Source: CAVWXT01 sp963759115 (GTDB lineage Bacteria; Planctomycetota; Planctomycetia; Pirellulales; Thermoguttaceae). From it: DNA of 64,000 bases. Both the position numbers and the translations under genes were made by a program. Position 1 is the stretch's first letter. Each line of letters starts with the position of its first letter. The stretch lies in assembly GCA_963759115.1 (NCBI GenBank), contig CAVWXT010000005.1:2232001-2296000 (forward strand), given 5' to 3'. This document shows, piece by piece, positions 1 through 10,794 of the stretch. The notes below the pieces were generated by a model. It did not search any database. It had not been told where the DNA came from and was given only the letters and a program-made list of their open reading frames with translations.

Positions 1-1
1 C

Positions 2-484
2 ATCACGAATGGGCCGCTGATGAAGCCTTCCGTCGAAGGAGAACTGCCGGGTCACGTGTTCCAACTTGACGCGGGAAGGAAACTGGATCTCGAAATCGGC
101 CTGACCCTCTCCACCCGCGATCCGATCACTTATCTGGAGATCATCAAGGACGGCAAAGTCGAGCATGAGGTGCGATTCGACGAGTACGCCAAGAGCGGCA
201 AGCTGCCCAAGCTCACGTTCGATCGCAGCGGCTGGTTCCTGATCCGCGCGGTGACGGACGTGCCGAAGACCTATCGCTTCGCCATGACCGGGCCCTATTA
301 CGTTGAGATGGGGTATCAGCGGCGGATCAGCAAGCGGGCGGCCCAGTTCTTCCTGGATTGGGAGTACGAGCGGGCCAGGCAGATCAAGCTCGCCGATCCG
401 CAGCAACAGCAAGACGTGCTGCAATGGCACCGTCAGGCCCGCGATTTCTGGCGGGATTTGGCGTCGAAGGCCAACGCCGAATAG
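2..484 (+). CDS. C-terminal part of a secreted metallohydrolase, CehA/McbA (PHP) type, 5'-truncated by window edge
   Basis: The frame is open to the left edge, so only about the last 160 residues are visible. The text starts ITNGPLMKPSVEGELPG and continues with a beta-rich segment (ITYLEIIKDGKVEHE, then SGWFLIRAVTD) that resembles the C-terminal beta domain following the PHP-type metallohydrolase domain in CehA/McbA-like proteins of planctomycetes. The metal-binding domain itself would be upstream of the window. The tail (RQARDFWRDLASKANAE) is helical and charged. The gene is convergent with the giant minus-strand gene and overlaps its 3' end by 52 bases. Family assignment is from recollection of the 'NGP-x(4)-P-x-VEG' stretch and is tentative; being a real coding end is much surer. 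Confidence 0.6.
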   Translation: MTNGPLMKPSVEGELPGHVFQLDAGRKLDLEIGLTLSTRDPITYLEIIKDGKVEHEVRFDEYAKSGKLPKLTFDRSGWFLIRAVTDVPKTYRFAMTGPYYVEMGYQRRISKRAAQFFLDWEYERARQIKLADPQQQQDVLQWHRQARDFWRDLASKANAE

Positions 485-3400
485 GCGGCGGCCAGCACGC
501 TCAGTAGCGCGATGCCCAGTCCAACAGCGCTCGGCGAAAGCCACAACCACCAGGCCAGTCCCAAGACCGCGACGATGACGTGCGGCCAACGCCGCAGGGT
601 CTCGGCTACTCTCGATCGCGTCAGGCCAACGATGCCCAAGACGAACAACAAGGCCAGAACGACCGCGGCGATCAGCCGGGACGAGAGCGAGTCCGTTCCC
701 ACCTGCTGGTAGTCGAGGGTGAGGGAGTCTGAAGGGCCCTCGACGGAACATCGCACCAACGACGGAGTTGCCCCCAGGGAATGCCGGAGGATTTCGTCCG
801 GACGGCTCGCCACCGGCTCCGCCGCCGCAGGTTGAGCCAGGGTGTCGGCGGCCCCCAAGCTTTGGGCCAAGTCCCGGTTCTGCCGCTCGATGGCATCCAC
901 TTCCCGCCTTGCCTGAGCGGCTTCGTCGCCTGCGATGGCCGCCGCCAATGCCGGTTGAAGGGCCGCGCGGGAAGCCATCAGCCGGCGGTTCCACGATTGG
1001 AACCATGGCGGCGTCTCGTTGGGGGTGTCGTCGGCCGATGTCGCAGCGGCCGATTCGAGGGCGGCGGCGGCACTCTTCAAACGCAACAGATCCGCCTTCC
1101 ACGCCGCGATTGCCGCCACATCGGGCGACTCGCGGGGCGTCCACGAAGGTGGTCCGAGCACGGTCCAAAGGGTCTGTCGCACCGGCAAGTCGCCGAGTGC
1201 TGGAGCCACGAACGTGCGCCGGCCGGTCCGATCTTCAAGGGGCACCTTGTCGCGGAAGATCACCCCGACGCGTTGTGGCAGGCGCTGCGAGGCCAAGGCG
1301 AAACGCCAGTCTCCCGCGGCGATCATTTTTGGCGTCACGGGCATCCCTTCGACGGATATCTGGATCAATTCGTGCCCTTTCGGCAGGCGCAGGGGGCACT
1401 CGCCGGCCCCGCCCGGCTCGAGGTCGAACGTCGCCGTGCCGCAACAACTGCCATCGGGGCGCCAGAGCACGGTTAGGTCGGCCAGTCGAACGAAGGCCGA
1501 GCCGACAGGCGTTTCCGCGGCCATGAGCACTGCATGGACCGGCTCACCCGAAACCATGTAGGCGGCCATACTTGGATCAGAGGAGGCCGCCGCGAAACTT
1601 GGCCATGAGGACGGCTTCAACCCGCGTGTCTGCCAACGAATATTGCGGCCCTGGGATTGACCCGGCAAGAGGAACCATCGCTCGCACTGATCAGTCTGCA
1701 GCAGGCCGATGTCGGGCACATTGAGCCGCTCACCACGCCCCAACTCAATAGGTCCGTCAATGCTGAACTGAAAGTTGCCGGCAGCGGCGGCTGGCGGCCG
1801 GTAGATCAATTCTCGCTCCTCGCCAGGCATCGTGCTGACGCGCACCTGTCCCGGCGGATTCGCCTGGTACGGGCCGTTCCAGGGAGCCGGGGCGCGGAGG
1901 TGGATCTCGTCGGCCACGCCGTCACGAACCGAGAGGCGACACTCGGTCTTGATAGTCCACGACCGTCCATTCCATACGGGCTGCACGGACTGCAGCGCGC
2001 GGACCTTCGGTCGGTTCGGTTCGGTTGTGACGGCGACGGAAAACGGTTGGGCCGCATCCCATAAGAACGCTTCGACGAAGCGGCACGGATCGGACGCGGC
2101 GGCGTCGCCGGTCGGCGTCTCCTCGCCGGCGCCCTGCCTTCCCCCGCGTATGGTCAGCAGGACGCCTGGATAGCGGAACAGCCGAATTGTGGCCGAGCGA
2201 AGTTCGCATCGCTGTACCTGCATCCGCGGCACAAACCACTCCTCGCCCAGGCGAATCGGTTCGTGGCCGCGGAGCGTAAGCTTCTGTCGTCCCGACACGG
2301 GACCGCTGAGAAACACGGTGACGGCGCCATTGCCGTCCTGCGACCAGCGGCTGGCGCGTTCGACATCCTCCTCCAACAGTGAAACACTCTCGATCGTCAG
2401 GTCCGTGGGCGCCGCCAGTCGGTACTGAAAGAGGTACCCCGAGGTCGTCGAGAGCTCGGCCTCAAAGACTTCGTCGACGTGGTCCTCGTCGAAACGCAGC
2501 GTGAGCGTCTGGTCGGCCGTGTTTCGCGGCGCGTGCGGCCGGGTGGAGAGGGTCCAGTCGCTTTCCCCGGCGGGAAGGCGATAGGCAGCCTGTGGTTTTG
2601 GGTCGGCCGCACCCCAGGCCTTCAGGAAGTCGGTCACCGTCACGGCTTCGAGTTGTTGTTTCTTTTGCTCCTCCCGATCCAGCGACGGATCGACGCTGAC
2701 GGCCAGCCAACGTTGGGTGGCGCGGGCGTCGAGCACTTCGATCTGCGGCAGGCGGAAGTTGCCTACGCCCAGGGCGCCGCTGAGCAGAAACGTGGCATCG
2801 AGCGTGACCTGGTCCGTCACGGGGCGAGTCCAGCGAAGGGTGAAGAGGCGGGATTGGCCCGTATCGGGCCCCACTTGGACGCTGGGCGGGTCGTTGCCCG
2901 GCAGGGGCAACAACCGCAGCCGCGGGTCGACGGCCAGTTGCACCTGCTGAACCTGGCCCTCCAGCACGTGCAACTTGAACTTCGCCGCGATGACCACGGA
3001 ACCCGGTTGGACTTTCAGCCATACGAACTGCTCGACGTCGACGGCCGCCCCAATGTCGCCGGCGGCGCCGCCCTCCTGCCAGTGGACCGTCAGGCGATCG
3101 GTGGGGCCCAGATCGGCCAAAAGACGCCGTGGGTCGTCCTCCATGCGGGTTGCGCCGCATGCCGACGGCACGTCCACCGACGGCGATCCCTCGGGCAGGG
3201 CCAGTTCGAAACGCGACTCGGCCACACGAGGGATGAGCACGTCGAATCCCGCCGGCGCCGCGGCACTATGGATGATCGGCCGCAACGACAGCTCCAAGCG
3301 GTACTCACCCGGCTCGGCCACTTCGAACGCCAGCGTGGTCCCGTCCGGCTCCCACTCGGGCTCAATCGGGTGGCCGTCGAGAAGAGCGCTGTTGGGCAGG

Positions 3401-6400
3401 AGGTTTGCGCCCTCGGGACGCAGCGGAATCCGCACCCGCGCGGCGCGTCCGAAGACTCGCAGATCGTATTGAGCCCGCAGCGTCTCCACGGCGAGCCGGC
3501 CTGAGACGGCCTCTCTGCTGAGCCTGCCTCGATAGGTCGCCGCGAGGATCAGCCAGCCGTGCGGCTTCTCGGCCAGGGCCGCGGCGCGGCGATGCAACTC
3601 CTGATAGAGCGGTTCGGGCACATAGACCTTGCCGCTCGTCGGTTTCTGAGCGGCGTCCACGGGGACGAACACGCGGTACAAAGGCGAAGAAGCGGCCCCG
3701 TGATTCTCCGGCACTTTGTCGGACTCCTTCGACGGAGCCTCGCCCCGCACCGCGCCAGCGTACAGCAGACTCGAAAACACAACCAAGAGCATTGTCAATC
3801 GCGGCGCCGTTGTCGAGAGCATGTTGTCGGGACTCGATCCGACGGCCGGACTTCCCAAGGCCGGGCCTCCTATCGCCGACGGCGGAGTCCGCGGGCGAAT
3901 CCACCGCCGCAGCAGGCAGAAGATCGCACCGAGCACTCCGCCCGATCCCATCGACACATACGCGCCGGGCAACAGCAGGGCGACGATACCGAATACGCCC
4001 AATAGGGAGATAAGAAGCACGGGGCGGGCCAGAAGCTTCCAGCAGCCGATGGCCCCCGTCAGCAAGAACACGATCACGCCCAGCAACCGCATCGAGGCCC
4101 CATGCACGAATTCCAACCTGACGGGCGAATCTGCGGGAAGCTCGACATGCCATGCCATCCAACCTCGCGTGTCGGCCGCCTGGGATCGCATCGAACTGCC
4201 AAGAAGCCAGGGAAGACTGCGATCGGCCGGCGGGCGAGTGCCAACCTCGCTGCGAACCTGAACGAGATTACTGCTGGCCGCGCCGTACACCGAATCATCG
4301 TGGTCAAGCAGCGACGATGTCCAGTCGCTCGCCGAGAAGGGATTGAAACGCCCTGCGCCAGCGGCGCGTCCGAGCGGTCCAAATAGGCGACGACTCCAAG
4401 TCAATCCGGCGTCGCTGCTCGATGGCGATACATCGCCTGAACCGACACTTTCATACCCAGGCGGCAACCATACGGTCCAGACGCTCGCAAGTACGGGCAG
4501 ATCTGGTTCCGGAAGCGGCGGCGACGCCGAGCCAACAATTCCCATCCGTGCGCCGGAAAGCGTCCATTGGACCGCCACGGACGGGAACTTTCGCCCGGTC
4601 GGCAATTCCACTACCACACGGCATCCGTCATCCGTCTCGACGACACGGGCCTCGACCGGACCGCCGTCGACCCAGACGCCGTGGAGGTCGCCGCGAGCGA
4701 CGTGCGGTAGTGCGAGCCGAAGGCAATTCTGCCCGCAGTTCTGCACTTCGTACGCGGCGAGGTGCCTCGATGTTCCGTCGTCCTGGTACCACGATTCCAG
4801 AGAACATCGCCATATCCAGGCTCGCAGGTCACCCGGCTCGCCGGCCTTGAGCACGCGTATCGTGACTCCGGCCCCCTCCGCCAAATCCCTCGCGGGATCG
4901 TAGCGAAAATTGCCCTGCACGGTTTGCGAGCGATCGCGGGGCACCGGCTCAGGCAGGATCGGCTGCAGGCGGCGATTTTCGATGTGCAGAGCATTTGGGC
5001 TGAGGTTGCGAACCACCAGAGTGGCCTGCTGACCGTCGGCCTCGGGCAGCGAGGCCAGGGTGAGTGTCTCGCCTCGCAGATTGGGCACGGGAGTCTCGCG
5101 GACGGCCGTAATCTCGAGGGGAACGCTCCGGGGACGACGGAGCAGAAGTTCCCAGGTTTCCAGCGACGTGTCGCGGCCGGCCGCCGCCTGCTCTTTGTCC
5201 GACCACTGCCGAACGGAAATCTGCCGATCGTCCTCGCCACTGAGGGTCCAATGGGGAGCGGCGCTGCGGCGCGGGTAGAACTGGACGATCACGCGATCCA
5301 CCTGCCCCGATTCGGGAACGCACCGCAGGAGGCACTTTTCGCGCAGCATACCATCGCCCACGGCGGAGTCCACCTGGATCGTGCCGGCGTACTTGGCCCT
5401 CTGACCGGCTAGCGAGACCTCCAGTCCCTTTGCCCTGGCGTCGCACTCGAACAGCAGATCTCCGGGCGGTTCGGCGAACAGCTTCAATTCCGCGGGCGTG
5501 AGACCATCGGCGCTGAGTCGGGCAAGATGTTCGGCACCGGTCGTGTGGATCGCGTAGGCGCCGGCGGATCGTAGGGAAACCAATCGCTTGACGTCGGTGA
5601 CCTCCCGAAAGTGAAGCGGCCAAAGATCGTCGATGCCCAACTTTTCGACCGTGGGCGAGAAGGGCCGGCGAGCGGTAATTACCAGCCCTATGGGCCGTGC
5701 CGCCGACAGGGCATCCGTGAGACGGATGGCCAGCGTATGGTTGCCGTTCGGCGCTGGTTCGAGCGTCCAGTCGGCGACCTTGCCCGCCGGAGCCGATTCC
5801 ACGGCGTCGATGATCCAAGGTTTCGCCACGTCGACGTCGATTGCGGGGCACGCCCCCTCAGCAGTCTGAAGGTCGATGGCCACCCGCGCGGTCGCCTCTT
5901 CTCGGGCGAGTCCGATCGCCGCGGCCCCTAGCATCCGCACGGTGGCCGGGCGACGCGACAACAACAGTTCCACCGTGGCATCTGGCGCAAAAGACTGGAA
6001 CTGCTCCGACTCGCCGGTCCGCGGCGACGCGAGCGGTCCGGTCCCCGTCTGCTCGCAGCCGAACGGCGTAATCCGCTTGGCCACCAGCGGATCGGGCGTC
6101 AACAGCGTGATGTTGCCCTCCTGCCAGAACAGGCCCTCGGCGCGGATCCGCGGCAGCCGCCACGGCCGGTCGAGCACGGTGCGGCCGAGCGCACCCAGCC
6201 GAATCACGCGCTCGGCGTCGCGGATCGGTTCGGGAAGCGGCAGCACGATCCGCGTTCCCCGGCCGTCGGGCGCGGGCGCTGCCGACCACGAGATCGCCGT
6301 GTCGCCCAAGCGGGCCGATGCCAATTGCAGATCGGGATCCAGGAGCACCGTAACCTGCTGGAGCGGCTCGTTGTGGACCTGAATTCGCCACTGCGCGGAG

Positions 6401-7212
6401 ACTTCCAGCCCCCGGAGCGAAAAGTCGTACGTCCGCGACTCGCGCAACAGCGCCAATTGCGGACGGTGGCCGGTCACGCCGGCTGGAACGATGCGCAACC
6501 GGAAACGATGGCTGCCCCCCAACTCAATCTGCCACCGGCGCGACTGCTCGCCCGCCGGCTCGCTGCCCACCACCATGCCGCGATCGATCGCGGGAGCGAC
6601 GTTCTTGGGCAATTCCAGGAACAACTGGTTTGCCGGCGCGTCCGGAATCTCAAACAAGAAGCTGAGGATGTCGCCGGGATCGCGGCGTCCGTCCAGCGAC
6701 CACTCGAAGGACAAACGGCCCGATTGCTCGACCATCAACTCTTGCTTGCCGTCGCCACCGAGGCCCAAGTTAGCGCGGCCGGCGGCCTCTGGCCGCTTCC
6801 CTGCCGCCGCGGTCCAAGCGGCCGACCTGAGGGCCAGGTTGCAGGGTTCGAAGGGCAGCACGGCCGGCGCTGAGCCGGCCAGAAGCACGCTAAGGGTCGC
6901 CTCGCCGACTAGTTGGTCCTCTACGATTTTCGCGTCGTACCGGCCGGAGGTGGCTGCGGCCGCCGGTGGCGCCGGGGCCTTCGACGTGCGCGACTGCGCG
7001 GCCGCCGCCAGCCGATCAAACTCCGCCGCGTCCAACGGGAGATACTTGCCCTCGCCAAGAGGCCAGTCGTTGATCCGGTCTTCGGGCGCCTCAATCCGGA
7101 GAAAGCGGATCGCTGCCGCCGCGTCGTCTTTGGGGGCGGGGGCCGCGTGCCCGGGAACAGCCCCCAGCAGCATCCACGCCAACGACGGAAGCAAGACCGT
7201 TCGGGCGCTCAT
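433..7212 (-). CDS. giant exported membrane-anchored protein (about 2259 aa) made of two fused related modules; function unknown
   Basis: The start at 7212 is chosen because it overlaps the stop of the upstream gene (TGATG) and begins a clear signal peptide (MSARTVLLPSLAWMLLGAVPGHA). Residues about 40-1000 are a beta-rich extracytoplasmic region with no catalytic motif I can name. Strong hydrophobic segments follow at about 1010-1080. At about residue 1131 (ATG at 3822) a second signal-peptide-like stretch appears (MLSTTAPRLTMLLVVFSSLL), followed by another beta-rich region of about 1000 residues and C-terminal membrane helices (2185-2255). Each half opens with an aromatic-leucine-rich motif after the signal peptide (KYLPLDAAEFDRLAAAA; KVYVPEPLYQELHRRAAAL), and the upstream gene has the same layout, so the three look paralogous. 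It may be two genes fused naturally or joined by a base error. Large surface or envelope role inferred only. Confidence 0.8.
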   Translation of the reverse strand: MSARTVLLPSLAWMLLGAVPGHAAPAPKDDAAAAIRFLRIEAPEDRINDWPLGEGKYLPLDAAEFDRLAAAAQSRTSKAPAPPAAAATSGRYDAKIVEDQLVGEATLSVLLAGSAPAVLPFEPCNLALRSAAWTAAAGKRPEAAGRANLGLGGDGKQELMVEQSGRLSFEWSLDGRRDPGDILSFLFEIPDAPANQLFLELPKNVAPAIDRGMVVGSEPAGEQSRRWQIELGGSHRFRLRIVPAGVTGHRPQLALLRESRTYDFSLRGLEVSAQWRIQVHNEPLQQVTVLLDPDLQLASARLGDTAISWSAAPAPDGRGTRIVLPLPEPIRDAERVIRLGALGRTVLDRPWRLPRIRAEGLFWQEGNITLLTPDPLVAKRITPFGCEQTGTGPLASPRTGESEQFQSFAPDATVELLLSRRPATVRMLGAAAIGLAREEATARVAIDLQTAEGACPAIDVDVAKPWIIDAVESAPAGKVADWTLEPAPNGNHTLAIRLTDALSAARPIGLVITARRPFSPTVEKLGIDDLWPLHFREVTDVKRLVSLRSAGAYAIHTTGAEHLARLSADGLTPAELKLFAEPPGDLLFECDARAKGLEVSLAGQRAKYAGTIQVDSAVGDGMLREKCLLRCVPESGQVDRVIVQFYPRRSAAPHWTLSGEDDRQISVRQWSDKEQAAAGRDTSLETWELLLRRPRSVPLEITAVRETPVPNLRGETLTLASLPEADGQQATLVVRNLSPNALHIENRRLQPILPEPVPRDRSQTVQGNFRYDPARDLAEGAGVTIRVLKAGEPGDLRAWIWRCSLESWYQDDGTSRHLAAYEVQNCGQNCLRLALPHVARGDLHGVWVDGGPVEARVVETDDGCRVVVELPTGRKFPSVAVQWTLSGARMGIVGSASPPLPEPDLPVLASVWTVWLPPGYESVGSGDVSPSSSDAGLTWSRRLFGPLGRAAGAGRFNPFSASDWTSSLLDHDDSVYGAASSNLVQVRSEVGTRPPADRSLPWLLGSSMRSQAADTRGWMAWHVELPADSPVRLEFVHGASMRLLGVIVFLLTGAIGCWKLLARPVLLISLLGVFGIVALLLPGAYVSMGSGGVLGAIFCLLRRWIRPRTPPSAIGGPALGSPAVGSSPDNMLSTTAPRLTMLLVVFSSLLYAGAVRGEAPSKESDKVPENHGAASSPLYRVFVPVDAAQKPTSGKVYVPEPLYQELHRRAAALAEKPHGWLILAATYRGRLSREAVSGRLAVETLRAQYDLRVFGRAARVRIPLRPEGANLLPNSALLDGHPIEPEWEPDGTTLAFEVAEPGEYRLELSLRPIIHSAAAPAGFDVLIPRVAESRFELALPEGSPSVDVPSACGATRMEDDPRRLLADLGPTDRLTVHWQEGGAAGDIGAAVDVEQFVWLKVQPGSVVIAAKFKLHVLEGQVQQVQLAVDPRLRLLPLPGNDPPSVQVGPDTGQSRLFTLRWTRPVTDQVTLDATFLLSGALGVGNFRLPQIEVLDARATQRWLAVSVDPSLDREEQKKQQLEAVTVTDFLKAWGAADPKPQAAYRLPAGESDWTLSTRPHAPRNTADQTLTLRFDEDHVDEVFEAELSTTSGYLFQYRLAAPTDLTIESVSLLEEDVERASRWSQDGNGAVTVFLSGPVSGRQKLTLRGHEPIRLGEEWFVPRMQVQRCELRSATIRLFRYPGVLLTIRGGRQGAGEETPTGDAAASDPCRFVEAFLWDAAQPFSVAVTTEPNRPKVRALQSVQPVWNGRSWTIKTECRLSVRDGVADEIHLRAPAPWNGPYQANPPGQVRVSTMPGEERELIYRPPAAAAGNFQFSIDGPIELGRGERLNVPDIGLLQTDQCERWFLLPGQSQGRNIRWQTRGLKPSSWPSFAAASSDPSMAAYMVSGEPVHAVLMAAETPVGSAFVRLADLTVLWRPDGSCCGTATFDLEPGGAGECPLRLPKGHELIQISVEGMPVTPKMIAAGDWRFALASQRLPQRVGVIFRDKVPLEDRTGRRTFVAPALGDLPVRQTLWTVLGPPSWTPRESPDVAAIAAWKADLLRLKSAAAALESAAATSADDTPNETPPWFQSWNRRLMASRAALQPALAAAIAGDEAAQARREVDAIERQNRDLAQSLGAADTLAQPAAAEPVASRPDEILRHSLGATPSLVRCSVEGPSDSLTLDYQQVGTDSLSSRLIAAVVLALLFVLGIVGLTRSRVAETLRRWPHVIVAVLGLAWWLWLSPSAVGLGIALLSVLAAAYSALAFDAKSRQKSRA

Positions 7213-10200
7213 CACTCGACCTTCCTCGGGGACTCCGGCGGAATGACCGGTGCAGTTGCGGTGAGCGTCTGACTGGCCGCCAACGACGGGCGATAAGCCG
7301 TGTGAGTGGAGGCCACTTCGACCAAGGAACTGGACGGCTCCCGTTGGACCAGAATCTTGCGCCGACCGCTCACGCCGCGTTCCAAGAGCCCTGCCAGCAA
7401 CGTCAGCACCAATCCCAGACTCGCGCCTTGTCCCAGCAGCAACGTCGGTTCGGGGGCAATCAGGCCGGCGGCCAACAAGGCGATGGCCACCGCCAGCAGG
7501 GCTGCCGGGTGACGGCTGGCGGGGACATAGATCAGTAACAGGCCGGCCACCAGTGCCGCGCCCGAGGCCCAAAGCACGATCCACGTCCGGCTGGCGGTGC
7601 GCAGTTCGGCCTGCTCCACGTTGCCCAGCGTACTGAACAGGTAGACATTGGCGCGGTCGGGCAGGGGAGGGCGCGGTGCGGCGCCCGACCACGACTCCAA
7701 TTGCGTCTGATCCAGTAGCGGCTGCCGCCCCCAATAATACCCTTGCCAGCCCCACGTGAACTCACCCGTGAAGCCGCTTGGATCGGCAATCAGATGCTCG
7801 TTGGCGGGCAGAACGAGTTGCCAGTACATCCGCCGCACCCACACGTCATGGCCGAGGTTGGGAAACTCCAGGTCCAACGCTCCGCGTGGAGGTCGAGGTC
7901 CGAGGAAGCGGTACCGCAGTTCCACCACGAAGCGGTGTGGCTCGCCCTGGCCGGGCAACGGAATCGAGAGTCGTTGGTCCCCGAGGACCCGAGGCTCAGC
8001 CGGCTTCCCGTTCACCGACACCGCCGTTTGACCGGCCACGGCGCCTGTAGGCAGAGTCACTTCCCATTCCTTCCGGCCGGTTGTGAATTGGTACACGGCC
8101 AGGTCTTGCCGCTCGGGCGAAGTCAACCAGCACTGGATCCACGCCCGATCCACGGTGGTGGTCTCCCCCGTGTCGTCTCCTCCCCAGCGCAGGTCCAACG
8201 CGACCCGATCAGTGCGATCGGCCGCGGTCAGTTGCAGTATGCCGCGGCTGCCGAAAGCGGTACTGTCGCGATCGACGACCGTCCAGCCGCCTTCCCTCGG
8301 CGATACGCTGGTGTTCCTGGCGGCCCTTACCAGAAGACCGTTGCTCACGAGCTGTCCATCCAGAGGCATGGGGAGCGGGATGGAAATCGGTGCTGGCTCG
8401 TCGGGCCTTGGCTCGGCAGCCGGCACCGAGTACTGCAATGTCAGATCGAACGATCCGATGTGCGGATCGGGGAGAGTGACTCGCATGGATACCGGCGCCG
8501 TGGCGTCCTTTCCGACCGAATCGTCGGCGGCTACGACCGGCACAATCGCCTTGCCGTCGTAGAGAACTCGAATCCGTCGGCCGGAAGCGAGCGTTCGCGG
8601 AACAGCAAGCGTCAGCCGGCCTACCGGTTCGTAGGCGACCGAATAGGAGAACTTCTGCTCGACGGCAGCCGCCTGCTCGGCCAGCGTCACTTGCGTCGAC
8701 GCGTCCACTGTGATCTGTTGAGCGCACGCGCGGAAGTCGGCGGCGAAGAGGGCCACACCCCCGGTGCCATGATAATACAACGGTTCCTGCTGCCGCTCGG
8801 GCAGCCTCATGGGCGGGGCACTTCGCTGGCGCACCAGTCCTTCGATGGCCTGATTGTTGGGCGTCAGCTCCACGTTGTCGGCCGCGACCACCGCCACCGA
8901 CGCCGCTCCCACGGTGCTCGTTCGCGGCTGTGGCAACGGAACCGCAAGCGAGGTCGCTCCCGCTTCGATGGCGCGATGCGCCCGCAATTGCAATTCCATC
9001 GATCCGGAAGACGGCTGCACCAGCGGGATGGAAAGCGTGCCCGAGTTAACCGTTACGCCGTCGACGGCTACCAGGCTGTCGGGCCCGACTTCATCCAACT
9101 CCCAGCCAGGAATCGCCACCTCCAAGGCTGTCACGCGTGCGCCGCGAACCGTGTATCCCAGTCTGCCTTCCAAGCGAACCTGGTCACGGTCGACCAGCAG
9201 CACGTACTTCGGATCGACGCTGATGCGTGTCTTTCGCGGCACCAGCCGGGCGGGCAACGAGAAGGGCTCGGCGACGTACTCGAAACCGGCCACCACGTTT
9301 TCCTTGCGCAAGGCATCGGGCAACTGGTCGATTTGGCGCGTGCCTCGGCTGGTCCCCCACAGCACTTGCCACTCGTCGCCGGCCGCTACGGCCACGGTGC
9401 CCCACTGCCGCGCCGCGCCGACGACCTCAAAACCGGCCAGTTCACTCCATGCTTGGCTCTTGACCGGATCGTAGTCGCGGCGGCATGCCAGACGGACCTC
9501 GACCGGCCCGGCCGTCTTCTTGGGAAATCGCACCTCAACCAGACGCCGGCGATCAGACGGCGCGGCGCTTGCCTCCAGAGGCGTGATTAGATAGCCGTTC
9601 GGGTTGCCGGCCACAAGTTCCATCTCTGGCGGCAGCCGTACGGAAAACCGCTCGAACGGCGCCCCATAGCTGCGCACCGAGAGCGTGGCCTCGGCGGTAA
9701 TCGAATGGCCGTCCAGACGTGCGAGCACTGTCGCGGCCGCCTCCAGCACAACGGGCGTTTCCACCGCGCGCGGGTTCACTTTGTGCCACGTCAACTGGAA
9801 GTCCCCGCCGAGACCGACGACGTCGAACTCCGTCGCGCCGCTGTTATTGGCCGCCGGCGGCAAGAGCGTGGCGCCCTCCGAAACCGTGCCCACGGCATCG
9901 GGCATCGGCACCGAGAGTTTCAATTCCGACGCCAAGGCCCGCGGCGTGGCGAGTTTCAATCTAGTTTCATCGCCCGCGATGGATAACGGCACGAACATCG
10001 TCAGCGTGAGGTCGTGCTGAGAGTCGGGTTTTCCGCGGACCCAGCAGACGTAGCCCTGGCCTTCTCCCTCGTAGTGCAGGAATTGCTCTCCCGCACCCCT
10101 GTATTGACCGACTCCACGCAGCACTCCTTGGTCGAGCCGCAAAGGAATCCGCACCCAGTCCTCGTCGTGAACCAACACCTGAATCTGGATGGTCAGCAGG

Positions 10201-10606
10201 GCGTGCTCCGCCCCAGCCGTGCCGGTGACCGTAATCCGCTGGATGCTGTAGCTTGGTGGTTGGTCGCGCTGCTCAAGCTGGTTCTTGAGCTTGTAGAGAT
10301 CGACGAAATCCTGGTACTTGAAGTGGAGCACGGGCTGGAGATTGCCCTGCTTGTCCGGGAGATAGTACAAGGAGGGACGGGATTCCTCGATGCGAGCGGG
10401 CGTCTGTTCCGAAGCCGGGGAAAACGGGACAGGTCCAATTTGCCGAAACGGCCCGGAGGGTACTTCGTACAAATTGGACCTGTCCGCTCTTCCCCCTCGA
10501 TCCGCCTCGGCGCAGTCGTGGCTCCCCCCTGCTGGGCAGCGGCGACGCACGACCAGAGCAACAGGTGGCCGAACGCCGCTGCGATAGGCCGCGTCCATTT
10601 CGACAA
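7212..10606 (-). CDS. giant exported protein (about 1130 aa), paralogue of the downstream modules; N-terminus shifted out of frame near a palindromic insertion
   Basis: From about 10425 to 7212 the frame is clean: a YYLPDKQGNLQPVL motif, then about 900 residues of beta-rich sequence, and near the C-terminus two hydrophobic stretches (LVAGLLLIYVPASRH and a following helix), ending ESPRKVE. The stop overlaps the next gene's start by one base, indicating coupling. In this frame the N-terminus (ATG at 10598, MDAAYRSGVRPP) is not a signal peptide, but one frame over, from a TTG at 10606 preceded by GGGAG at eight bases, lies an excellent one (KWTRPIAAAFGHLLLWSC, then VAAAQQ). The two frames meet at a palindrome at 10426-10485. 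I infer that the native protein began with the signal peptide and that insertion or an indel shifted the frame. Function unknown; envelope location inferred. Confidence 0.75.
10426..10485. repeat. type A palindromic element inside the 5' end of a coding gene
   Basis: Arms GGACAGGTCCAATTTG (from 10427) and CAAATTGGACCTGTCC (10470-10485) are exact reverse complements, separated by a 27-base interior containing GCCGAAACGGCCCGGAGGG. The interior matches that of the element at 59745-59815 while the arms differ in several positions and remain self-complementary in each copy. Confidence 0.85.
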
Positions 10607-10794
10607 AATCACGTCTCCCGACTGACGATGGCGACAGACTGGGAAATAATGCCTGCCTTGCCAGACACAATGGCTCATCGAGCGAGCCTGAGAAGAAGCC
10701 GCTTCTACTCTCCAGTTTACCCAAATAGGCGCATTGAAGAAAGCACCGAACCTTGAGAATCAACGGCGGGTACCCTCAAACACGCGGTGGCCGC

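Noticed and set aside
7213..7755. N-terminal extension of the 2259-residue protein by about 180 codons
   Set aside because: It overlaps the end of the upstream gene completely, while the TGATG overlap and the signal peptide support a start at 7212.
7743..9590. 615-codon open frame on the plus strand
   Set aside because: Antisense shadow of the giant exported protein; composition (Arg/His/Gln-rich) is not protein-like.
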